From positions 1 to 11,003 of the forward strand of contig JAOXYB010057434.1 of NCBI GenBank assembly GCA_028565635.1: a stretch of DNA of 11,003 nt, in the 5' to 3' direction. A program made the translations under genes and the position numbers. Each line of letters opens with the position of its first letter. Position 1 is the stretch's first letter. The notes under the pieces are model-generated. The model was not told the origin of the DNA. It did not search any database and saw nothing but the letters and a program-made list of their open reading frames with translations. This DNA is from Phoronis ovalis. Lineage: Eukaryota; Phoronida; Phoronidae. Shown here piece after piece: positions 1 through 7,285 of this stretch.

Positions 1-53
1 GAAAAAGTATAATTTATCATCACTTTAGACAATTTGAGTAAAAAAAATAATCA

Positions 54-177
54 TTATTCAGACTGAGTCCAGTCTACTGTAAGGGCAACCATTGGCACAT
101 TTGGAATCAAGGACCTGATTTCTTTAATCTTCGAATAGGCTGATCGAAAAGCTTCAACATTATTCGTGTTTCTTCCC
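54..177 (-). CDS. RecQ-like helicase fragment (partial exon or relic)
   Basis: On the minus strand an open frame follows a good acceptor (TTTTTAG just right of 177) and reads GRNTNNVEAFRSAY, then SKIKEIRSLIPNVPMVALT, then VDWTQSE and a TAA at 54-56. The pattern AFR-x-x-(Y/F)-x-K-(I/L)-x-x-(I/L)-R-x-x-x-P-x-(V/T)-P-x-x-ALT matches the segment leading into motif III (ALTAT) of RecQ-family ATP-dependent DNA helicases. The frame loses the family pattern exactly after ALT, where a GT (GTAGAC, minus strand, at 77-76) could be a weak donor; the exon would then span 177-78. No P-loop or DEAH exon was found to its right inside the window. It may be one exon of a gene continuing off the left edge, or a decayed copy; RecQ-like fragments are plausible as repeats. 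The family assignment is from remembered motifs only. Confidence 0.55.
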
Positions 178-229
178 CTAAAAATGAAACAACTTTAAAT
201 AGCTTGGGGTCTGTTGTCAGAAGTATCGT

Positions 230-390
230 AAGTTACAGTTCCGTAAATATTTACGATTGCCGTAAATACTTACCATTCCGTAAATCTATAAAGACACTTT
301 CAGTACACCGTTTGTAAATTTTTTTTCTGGCAACGCATTTTGCTTCCGTAAGTCCTGATCAGTTATTACGGAATTGTAAATTTACATCGT
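230..390. repeat. Clustered CCGTAAAT words and palindromes
   Basis: TTCCGTAAAT occurs at 239-248, CCGTAAAT again at 260-267 and 277-284, and TTCCGTAA at 344-351. The inverted form TTACGGAA lies at 366-373. CGTAAATATTTACG at 242-255 is a perfect 14-base palindrome. The 344-351 and 366-373 arms can pair as an 8-bp stem around a 14-base loop that itself contains CTGATCAG. The cluster lies between the helicase fragment and the minus-strand 3'UTR. It could be a decayed inverted-repeat element or simple local duplication; no known element was recognised. Confidence 0.45.
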
Positions 391-629
391 TTCCGACAAC
401 GGGCCCTTGGTCACGTGACTTGATAAGTATTGTCAAAATCGTCGCAATCGTATAACATCTTACGGTATAGCTTTATGCGCGTGTCCCAAATTAAGTGCTA
501 TAGAGATTTAGGAGGTAAATAATTAATGCAAACAAAAAAATGATCTCACTTTGTAGTGTTTGTTGTGCCGACTTCACCCTAATGCGCAATAGTGCGTCAA
601 TTAACTTCATCAATTAATAAAAGGACACT
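391..629. other. Short spacer without recognised gene
   Basis: No convincing exon on either strand. It lies downstream of the predicted minus-strand polyadenylation site and probably belongs to intergenic DNA or to an intron of the helicase fragment's gene. Confidence 0.4.
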
Positions 630-651
630 GTTTCACTTGATAATAGAAAGG

Positions 652-657
652 TTTATT
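652..657 (-). other. Polyadenylation signal AATAAA (minus strand)
   Basis: TTTATT on the plus strand is AATAAA on the minus strand, about 200 bases after the stop at 860. The following minus-strand sequence contains GTGAAACAGTGTCC, a plausible G/T-rich downstream element, so cleavage near 625-642 would fit. It would close the 3'UTR of the cysteine-rich exon. In A+T-rich DNA such a hexamer also occurs by chance. Confidence 0.4.
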
Positions 658-859
658 TTCGCAGGTTCCATGATTTCCGTGAAACTACAAATTATACAAA
701 ATAACAGTCATTCGTAGTTACATAAACAAAGTGTAAAAATACACAACATTGAAGGAATACAATAAACTGTCCCATAATAAGGTCATAATGCTTTTTCCCA
801 TCCTCTTATTTAATCTCATAAATCATTATAAAAAAAATCTAAAACGTAGCCCGAACCTA

Positions 860-953
860 TTAATTATATACCCTACTGCCGGTTAATTTTTCGAACTGGC
901 ATGATCCACCAACGCATTTTTTGATTTGAAGACTATCTCCGGGAAAACAACAA
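860..953 (-). CDS. Terminal coding exon of a small cysteine-rich protein
   Basis: On the minus strand a T-rich tract ending in ATGAG gives an acceptor, and the frame that follows reads CCFPGDSLQIKKCVGGSC, then QFEKLTGSRVYN and TAA at 862-860. Four cysteines in about 30 residues, including a CC pair and a C-x4-C spacing, plus the GG turn, look like the C-terminal part of a disulfide-rich secreted domain. The exon would start with the third base of a split codon. If the in-frame ATG at 958-956 were the start, the product would be only 32 residues and lack a signal peptide, so an upstream exon is more likely. The stop is followed by a 3'UTR with AATAAA, which supports a real last exon. I cannot name the family; single von Willebrand type-C-like, TIL-like or other small knotted domains are possible. 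One upstream exon candidate (1243-1135) has matching phase but weak content. Confidence 0.45.
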
Positions 954-2338
954 CTCATAAAAAATATTTATGAATACTGTTGTAAAATACAACGTGTCAT
1001 CTTTTTTAAAAAACAATACCCTTACAAATCTTGGTAATTACGTAAACACACCCAAACGGAAAAAATAAACTGCGAAAGAGACTGTCCAGTACAGAACAGT
1101 AACGAAGTGACTAACTACAAATAGTTTTACATACATGTTATTTCTTCTTATTGACCCATAGGCTAGAAATCGGAAGTTGTTCAAGGAAACGAAATTGTCA
1201 ATACAAAGTATTGAAACGTCCAGTAAAACCTCGATCTTTATCTCTGAAAATGACAGTGATCGAAATGACTTTTATTCATACTATCCAATGATAATCTATA
1301 TAATATCACGAAGAAATATAGCTTACACTAATTGGATAATTAAAAACAGCGTTTTTATATAACGTTAGCAATGGACAATGAGTTACTGACATGCTGTGAA
1401 CTAAGAAAATACAAGCAATCAAAGTGGGAAATAAAAAAGAGTAAAAGGCAATTTGTCAATATTCATGCAAAAAATGAAATTTAATGTTAAAACAGCGAAC
1501 ATGAGTTAAATCCAAAGCTAGCATTATTTCGGAACATTGTTTTCGTTCTTTTCAAACACTTTCACGCAGAGACTGTGCATATTCATTTGCATATTCCGCT
1601 TCCCTTGTAACAGACACGTATGAATTTACGAATTAATAAAACATAGAGCTTCATAACACACTTTCGTGACAGTTCTAATTCTAACTCTATACACCCCTTG
1701 CTAAGTACTGTCTTATGGCGTATATATATTTGTAATGAAGAATTACTCTTATTTCAAATAAAAAACGGATATGGGAACGTTGTTGAATTGGGGAATTCGG
1801 TGTCTCAGAATATTTTTAAGTATCGATGATATTTCATTACTTGCTATGACGAAACAGGAAAACAAAAATGACCATTAGAACAAAAATAAATATATCAATA
1901 CAATAATTAGAGTTATTATAGAGAATTCATATTATGCCTTTCTGATTTTTTTTGTGATAGCACAATATAATAAATACAAGATGCTGCTTGCTGGTGAGTA
2001 TGATAACTAATTACGCTAACTTATTAGATTCCTTTCACTAGCAATTTCGTTATTGTTTGAAGCAGAATTCATAATTTTAAAACATTTTTTAAAATTATGA
2101 AACCATAAAGTTGTAGTTTAGAAATAATACTAATAACCATGTATTGTGTACAATATTTTTGACAAATGCTTTCAACAACAGAAAGGTAAGTTTTTTAAAA
2201 CCAAAAACGTTACTGTTTAGAGAAATACAAAATGCAATGTTTTAAGAATGCGTTTTAGGATAAGTGTAGTTAAGATGCTGTGAATATTAAAAAGATATAC
2301 TAAAAAAATGTTTTCATATGAAGATAATATATCCATGA
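954..2338. other. A+T-rich stretch, no supported gene
   Basis: I see no exon I would defend. Short open frames occur: minus 1243-1135, which is bracketed by an acceptor CAG and a GTATGT donor, and minus 1632-1552. A plus-strand ATG at 1981 runs only four codons into a strong GTGAGT at 1994-1999, which could mark a tiny first coding exon or be chance. An ATTTGCAT octamer-like word is at about 1584-1591. No repeat structure stands out. Confidence 0.4.
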
Positions 2339-2716
2339 ACATCTGGAATTAACCCAAATAAAGCATATTTTAAGCAGTTACGGGACAAAAGTAAGGTTAG
2401 AAACATTCAGTATCAACTAATTGCCAGTTCCCCCGTTTCCACCAGAGATAAAGATGCCTCAGTGATGTCAGATGCTTTATTTGTGTCCCGGTTTGCGTCT
2501 AAACTTTTGTTCCCCATATACTTAACTAAATTACAAGTAGATTGGACATATTATAATTTCTATATCAAAGCTAATAAAAATGTACAGTTTAGACGGAATG
2601 TTTTTGTACTTGTTTCCCCAAAAGCGTTTTGCGACATTGCATTTTTTGGAGAATGCATAGGGCAATCGAATCCATTCTTTCTGTACAATTTTTCTCTACT
2701 GCCCTTTAACCTGTGA
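2339..2716 (+). other. Unidentified open frame of 125 codons
   Basis: Frame 2 stays open from 2339 to a TGA at 2714-2716. The first ATG after that frame's preceding stop is at 2465, giving an 83-residue product starting MSDALFVSRFASKLLF. The upstream part reads KAYFKQLRDKSKVRN then IQYQLIASSPVSTRDKD, which looks protein-like. A pyrimidine-rich tract before CAG at about 2430-2443 resembles an acceptor. By my rough estimate an open run this long is uncommon but not impossible in such A+T-rich DNA. No domain, signal peptide or family is recognised. It may be a decayed mobile-element frame, a leading exon of something, or noise; it shares the frame of the downstream secreted protein but stop codons separate them. 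Confidence 0.18.
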
Positions 2717-2766
2717 TTGAAGCATCTGACATGCACTGCAGTTTTTTACTGCTAACAGGGGAATTT

Positions 2767-2783
2767 ATGAATTGATGAAATAA
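2767..2783 (+). promoter_or_regulatory. Two minimal upstream ORFs before the main start
   Basis: Just upstream of the main ATG (2783) lie ATG-AAT-TGA (2767-2775) and ATG-AAA-TAA (2775-2783). The second stop overlaps the main start as TAATG. A possible acceptor (TTTTTTACTGCTAACAG ending at 2758) would place both in the leader of the mRNA. If so, they would lower initiation or allow reinitiation at 2783. An in-frame TGA at 2768-2770 supports 2783 as the first usable start in that frame. The transcript start is unknown. Confidence 0.3.
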
Positions 2784-3127
2784 TGTATAATTTCGAACTT
2801 GTGCATGATTACAGACTCGTTAAAATAGAAGAAACGTCCATTATTAACGGTAAACTTTATATTTTGAATTTTTTAGTACTCTTGGTTTTGTCATCTACCT
2901 CATTTGCAACCTCAGCAGAAGTTATTCAGAATAACACCCACACTGGTACCCTGTACAGATTTTCTGAATACCTGGAAGAGAGCCCGTGTCCTTCCATGTG
3001 TAATGCAAGTAATACTCTGCCTGGAATTTTACCGGGGATATATGCAATAACAATTCGCACATATAGGGCATTGGCTGATCAAGCTGGAAACTGTAGTGCA
3101 AAAGACCGAGATTTATCTTTAGAAATA
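2783..3127 (+). CDS. Exon 1 of the helical secreted protein (signal peptide, N-terminal part)
   Basis: The exon encodes residues 1-115 and ends at LSLEI, directly before a consensus donor GTGAGT at 3128-3133, in phase 0. It contains the signal peptide, a segment with Cys69 and Cys73, a proline/glycine turn (LPGILPG), and a helix-like stretch YAITIRTYRALADQAGNCS. The ATG at 2783 is the only one ahead of the signal segment; the next in-frame Met is residue 72. An upstream coding exon replacing the odd N-terminus cannot be excluded: AG dinucleotides at 2758 and in ATTACAG at about 2814 could act as acceptors. Confidence 0.68.
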
Positions 3128-5118
3128 GTGAGTATTTTACCACAAATATTTGTGAAAAAATATATAATTTCTATTCCGAGCTGAGGTTAAAAGTTATTAG
3201 CAATGATAAAATTTAACATATGATTATTAATAAATTAAATGTCGATATAAACTTGCTGAAGGAATTGCGATGCAAAAAGTAGCTAAGTTTATACATTTTA
3301 CTCTTCTACTTTATACATAATTTGAAATCTTAAAGACTATTACGTTTACAAACGAAATCCCTAATTCTAGAAGGCGCACTCTATCCCCCAACAAACTTTC
3401 TCGCTGGGGTATTATTTACTCTGAGTAAACGATAAATTGTAAATGGATCCGGAAATGTCTAACTAGTCTAATTCCAAGTAATTCCATGAAAAAAAATTTG
3501 TTGTCATTGAATACACGAGCACAATTTTGAGACACAAATTAAGCATAAAAAGCTTCATATTAAAAAAGTATATATTGGTTGTAACTAACCTTACAAATGG
3601 AACAGGGTGTCCACACAACATAGCGTAATCGTAGATACAAGGAACAATCGTCATGTACCTATCTTGCTACCACACGGAATGCATACCATAAATTCCACAA
3701 CTATCATATAAGAACTTAGTGATTAAATCTTACTTTGTCTTTTGTGTGGCATAGATTTGCATAATTCATATTTCTAAGAAAAGCACCAAACCTCGTTCTG
3801 GGCTCTTTTTAACTTACGCAGTAACAAACCACAGGGGGCATGACCCTTGACATTAAATTATTTTACATTTGTACTTTTATAATATTAGTAAAACAAACAT
3901 AAATATATTTCCTATCACCAAAGTAGGTTCTTATTATTACAATAATAAATAATAAGTGCTAGAATGTATTTTTAATAAGAGTTAAATGTATTTTTTTTGT
4001 ACATGATACTAATGTAAGCCCAGGATTGTAGTGATGTAGAAATAAGTATAGCACTGTTTTTTTGTAGGGTGCAGCAGAAGCATTGGGTAACTGTAGTAAA
4101 CTGGAGTTATATCTTAATATTTCTTTTTCGTCCAAAGTAAGTAATAAAACAAAAGTAAAATGATGTTCTAATTGTTTAAAAAAACTCTAGAGCAAACTTT
4201 GGAATAGCATGTCTCCACACCACAGTGTATTCTTGGAATTATGAATACGTTATTGTGGGTGGAGGAACGTGCAATTCGTGCATGCATTGAACACGTGGCA
4301 ACAAGTGTGTATTCTTTACTTTATCTCTGTAGATGCTTCCATGCCTTAGAAATAAAAATCTCCAACTGAAGTGGTGGTGAAAAATTGCTGAAAATCTGTA
4401 TTTTTACCATATTATCGTCTGTACTTTAGAGTGCTGCATTCTTTTCTAGTCTGCTTTGAATTAGAACACTCTATCATTTATTTTTTCCAAGAATTATTAA
4501 TAGAATTTCACTTTTACCTTGGTCACTTAAAGCAATTTCGACAGTCTTGTAATAGACTAGCAATGATTTTGACTTCTGTCCGCGTAGCCAGTGTCCATTA
4601 TAATTCCTACATATTCCCCCAAACTGCTTTAAATTGAAACATGTTGAAATGTTCAGTCATTCTCAGCATTTTTAATTCATCCTCTAGTACCCGTTTAACA
4701 TATTTTGCTTTTATGTTTACAGTTTGAAATATTTCTCAGTCAAGTACAAGGCTATGTATCAAAGATGCAGCCATTTTTACTGCGCGCACGGGACATTTAC
4801 CGTCACGGTGTACGGCCAAGTCAAGATCCTAACTATGATTTGGAATACAAAACTAATAATGTAATTGCTGATCATTACAACATATTATGCTCTATAAATC
4901 TCCTACTCACCGCTAAAGGGCACCATTCTTTGTATTCATTAGATTACGTCATTGATACGTTCCTCAACAAACTAGACACAGAAGTAACGTCACCTACAGA
5001 AAAAACTGGATTTGTTTTACAAATAAATAAATGCCTTTTTGATATTTTAAAAAAACGTGCAGAAAAAGAAGTTATAGCACAAGAAGTTTATTCTTTCTTG
5101 CAATTGCTTAAGCGCTAG
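2783..5118 (+). CDS. Secreted, glycosylated helical protein, three exons (cytokine-like candidate)
   Basis: Joining 2783-3127, 4068-4136 and 4723-5118 gives one 269-residue frame with both introns in phase 0. Residues 25-42 (LYILNFLVLLVLSSTSFA) form a hydrophobic signal segment with likely cleavage near 42-45; the 24-residue stretch before it is unusually long. The mature chain has six cysteines (69, 73, 104, 124, 194, 242) and five N-glycosylation sequons (50, 74, 103, 123, 132), all before residue 139. Residues 139-269 have amphipathic helical character in four blocks: about 139-167, 183-204, 207-226 and 234-268. No transmembrane segment follows the signal, so secretion is expected. I do not recognise the family. 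Long-chain four-helix cytokines (IL-6/LIF type, or insect Unpaired) are known to have this sort of layout and phase-0 introns; the link is inference. The 3'UTR is rich in ATTTA. Confidence 0.7.
3128..4067 (+). other. Intron 1 of the helical protein gene
   Basis: The intron starts GTGAGT and ends TTTTTTTGTAG. It contains a 15-base imperfect palindrome TTTACTCTGAGTAAA at 3415-3429 and two lower-AT islands that read better on the minus strand: 3658-3590 (YMTIVPCIYDYAMLCGHPVP, followed by a GTTAGT donor) and 3857-3774 (GHAPCGLLLRKLKRAQNEV to a stop). Neither is recognised; they may be relics of a repeat or antisense exons. Confidence 0.55.
4068..4136 (+). CDS. Exon 2, 69-base phase 0-0 cassette
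   Basis: The acceptor is T7-GTAG at 4057-4067 and the donor is a perfect GTAAGT at 4137-4142. It encodes 23 residues, GAAEALGNCSKLELYLNISF then SSK, with two N-glycosylation sequons. Both boundaries are phase 0, so skipping keeps the frame. Its coding sequence resembles the 3' end of exon 1: both carry AACTGTAGT (N-C-S) followed by a GAG-T-T-TATCTT-like stretch, at similar distances from their donors. This suggests origin by partial exon duplication and possible alternative use. Confidence 0.62.
4212..4265 (+). other. Imperfect hairpin in intron 2
   Basis: The arms 4212-4232 (TCTCCACACCACAGTGTATTC) and 4243-4265 can pair into about 20 bp with one or two small bulges around a 10-base loop (TTGGAATTAT). 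Pairing was traced by hand and includes G-U pairs. It is short for a microRNA precursor and could equally be the trace of a small inverted-repeat element. The rest of intron 2 (4137-4722) shows nothing notable. Confidence 0.35.
4723..5118 (+). CDS. Exon 3, C-terminal four-helix part and stop
   Basis: The acceptor TTTTATGTTTACAG ends at 4722 and the frame enters in phase 0. The exon encodes residues 139-269 and stops at TAG 5116-5118. Visible helix-like blocks are FEIFLSQVQGYVSKMQPFLL and its continuation RARDIYRHG; NNVIADHYNILCSINLLLTA; YSLDYVIDTFLNKLDTEV; and a last long block starting GFVLQINKCLFDILKKRAEK and running to the C-terminus, LQLLKR. The longest loop, VRPSQDPNYDLEYK, separates blocks one and two, like the long A-B crossover of helical cytokines. 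Cys194 and Cys242 sit in the second and last helices and could bridge them. Codon use is unremarkable for A+T-rich DNA. The whole helical region in one exon argues for a real single domain. Confidence 0.72.
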   Translation, partial: FEIFLSQVQGYVSKMQPFLLRARDIYRHGVRPSQDPNYDLEYKTNNVIADHYNILCSINLLLTAKGHHSLYSLDYVIDTFLNKLDTEVTSPTEKTGFVLQINKCLFDILKKRAEKEVIAQEVYSFLQLLKR

Positions 5119-5610
5119 ATGTGTTACCTGGACTTTATATCAAGAGACACCGCGAATTAGACCGGTGCATCAACTTGTTACTGTCAATACGTAAGATTTC
5201 CAAGCCATTGCAAAGATCACTGGTATACGATATTGCTATTTTTGAAAAGTTCTCCATTTAATTTTTGTATGTTTTCTTCTAAATTGGGTTTAATTTTTAT
5301 AACATATATTATTTATAAACGGGTAAAGAGCATTTATCTTTTATAATTCATTTACTTTGCTAGCCACTTGAAGTTTCAGCATGCATTTATTTTGCTACGT
5401 GCATTTTAAGATAAAGTTGTAATATTATTATATTTTGTGTCACACCTTTTCCTGCTATTAAAACTGTTAGTTGACCTAAATTATGTATTCCAAAATAAGT
5501 ATATAACAATTGTCGAGCAGTTTTAATAAATACATTTAATTTTTGTACTTTTTGCTGTTGAACATTCCTTTCCTAGCATCCTAAAAACAAATAAATAAGT
5601 ATCATTTACT
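5119..5610 (+). promoter_or_regulatory. 3'UTR with ATTTA motifs and two polyadenylation signals
   Basis: After the stop, ATTTA occurs at 5256, 5311, 5332, 5350, 5385, 5534 and 5604. The copy at 5309-5317 is the full nonamer TTATTTATA. AATAAA occurs at 5525-5530 and 5590-5595. By rough estimate about two ATTTA would be expected by chance in this length at this composition, so seven is an excess, though simple A+T-rich drift could explain it. In vertebrates such AU-rich elements destabilise cytokine and early-response mRNAs; a similar role here is inference. Confidence 0.45.
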
Positions 5611-6663
5611 TTGTGGGCATCCGTTTTGCGTACATATTTTAGTACCACACCTTAATTTTCTGAACTCTAGTTATCTTGATATATAACACTGAAGAGATAT
5701 ATTATAATTTAATTTTATATATGTATGTATATATAATATTTCGTAATAACAAGGAAAAGGTCAGGTACATCCACTTCGCGACAGAAAATAAATTATTTTG
5801 CATATGCAGTTAGCGAGATTTGGATTACGTATGGGTAGCGGGTTATACCTTTTGATGGATTTATCTTGACAACCTTCATCCGATTTCAAAACAAATATAC
5901 CCAATATGCACAAATGACTAAAATTACTCCTGTTATCTTACCAGTTCCGATCTGGTTATCTTACAGGTTCCGATTAAGCAACCCGTGTACAGCAGTAATC
6001 TCGTGACTTGAACTCAAAAACGGGCGACGAACTTCTTATTATTAACCTCTTTATTAGACCACGCTTAATTTTTTTTCCTTATATAAATCCACGGGGATTC
6101 ATTAATAATTATAACTTTATTGGCGATCCACTAATTATGACTTCTCAGGATCCATTTTACATTTCTCATGAACCGACACGTGATGTGATTTAGAGAATCT
6201 GATTGGGTGAGGTATAGATGTCCTAGCAAAATAACCTAAACCTCAGTATAGATTTATAAACATTTCTTGCCTATAGTAAGTACCGAGGCACAATATAAAA
6301 CGTTGTATCGTGGTCTATCTTTGTCAGATTGCAGACGATGTATCTCATTTACTTTCAATCAAATAGTCTTCCAGAGGGCAGTTTGTTTTATGTTAGTCAA
6401 AAATATTTCCCTTTGTTGTGTAAACAAGTAATACCATCTTCAGTAGTACAACCAACCATATTTGATTACACTTGTGATGCAAATGAGGAGCATGCCCGAT
6501 AGATATGACAACCAATAGGGTGACTCGTTTCGAATGTGACTAACTAATAACATTCAAGCAATGTTTTCTGTGGAATATTTCCTTTTTGTTCTTTTTTCGA
6601 TTCTGCCCAGGCCATAATGATTATTGATATTTAAAAGTATGTTTTTTAGCTGAAACATTAAAA
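5611..6663. other. A+T-rich spacer with minor repeats
   Basis: A TA-rich simple stretch covers about 5695-5745. A 20-base word, GTTATCTTACCAGTTCCGAT at 5932-5951, is repeated with two changes at 5955-5974, a 23-base-period duplication. A plus-strand frame is open from 6000 to 6193 (64 codons), with no recognised domain and low confidence. No exon with good splice sites was seen. Confidence 0.4.
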
Positions 6664-6921
6664 TGACTGAACTATTTTTGATTTAATGAAACTATAGTTT
6701 CATGTTTCGATTGTGATTTGCAAAGTGCCCACCAGATGGTTTTTAGTCGTTTAATGACCTCTCCATTGAGAATTATTTTAATTGGCCATGCGTTGCTCGC
6801 ACGAAAAATAAGAAATCGGTCTTGGATTTTAGACGTCGACAAAGCGGCTGGATGTTATGAAAATATTTTGTTACCACTACAAATGGAAGGGGAATTCGCC
6901 AGCGCTTGTGTGTCATTGTGA
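6664..6921. other. Lower-AT island open on both strands
   Basis: The plus frame is open for about 84 codons to TGA at 6919-6921 and includes MTSPLRIILIGHALLARKI and WILDVDKAAGCYENILLPL. The minus strand (6997-6773) is also open and includes MTHKRWRIPLPFVVVTKYF. Base composition is visibly richer in G+C than the flanks and contains GACGTCGAC. No family is recognised on either strand. It may be a fragment of a mobile element or a decayed exon. Confidence 0.25.
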
Positions 6922-7285
6922 AAGGAATGCAGTAAAACTTAGGTAATAAATGATTATCCATGCATCCAGGTAGATGACCTGTACATTTACGAAACATTTT
7001 ACCTGAATTTCAAATAATATATGAGACTTATGAGATGTATGAGACACCATGTTACCGGGTCTTAATTGTGCATCTGCTATGTACACTAAAATCAGATACA
7101 CACTTCTTTAGTTTAACATAATATTTGTATCAAACAAATGTTTGTACTTTTCTTTAAAGAAACATTTCTGTATTGCAGATTATCACAATTTTATATTTAC
7201 ACACGAGTACGCATGCACTTCTAATTTCTTGACACTTGTAGAAGTTTGAGTGCAGTATGCTTTGTTTCTTTTTCTTCCTCTTTTT
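6922..7285. other. Spacer without recognised gene
   Basis: Nothing supported. It ends in a polypyrimidine run (about 7260-7290) that leads into the AGGTCA-rich repeat. Confidence 0.4.

Noticed and set aside
1135-1243. Minus-strand frame with acceptor and GTATGT donor whose phase would join the cysteine-rich exon at 953.
   Set aside because: It has a single cysteine, no start or signal segment, and an A+T-driven residue mix; phase agreement alone has a one-in-three chance.
1552-1632. Minus-strand 26-codon frame reading VTREAEYANEYAQSLRESV before a stop.
   Set aside because: Too short, no convincing acceptor, no family; open runs of this length are common here.
2922-3143. Minus-strand open frame opposite exon 1.
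   Set aside because: It is the shadow of exon 1 on the other strand, with no splice sites or domain.
4798-4824. RHGVRPS in exon 3 resembles the histidine acid phosphatase signature RHGxRxP.
   Set aside because: The proline is one position early, no partner HD motif is present, the protein is too short and helical, and the phosphatase N-terminal fold is absent.
5695-5745. TATATATGTATGTATATATAA could be read as a TATA box or satellite.
   Set aside because: Simple TA-rich drift without any gene start downstream at the right distance.
5958-5980. GGTTCCGATTAAG resembles a tRNA B box.
   Set aside because: It departs from the GGTTCRANTCC consensus, no A box or cloverleaf precedes it, and it is one copy of a 23-base duplication.
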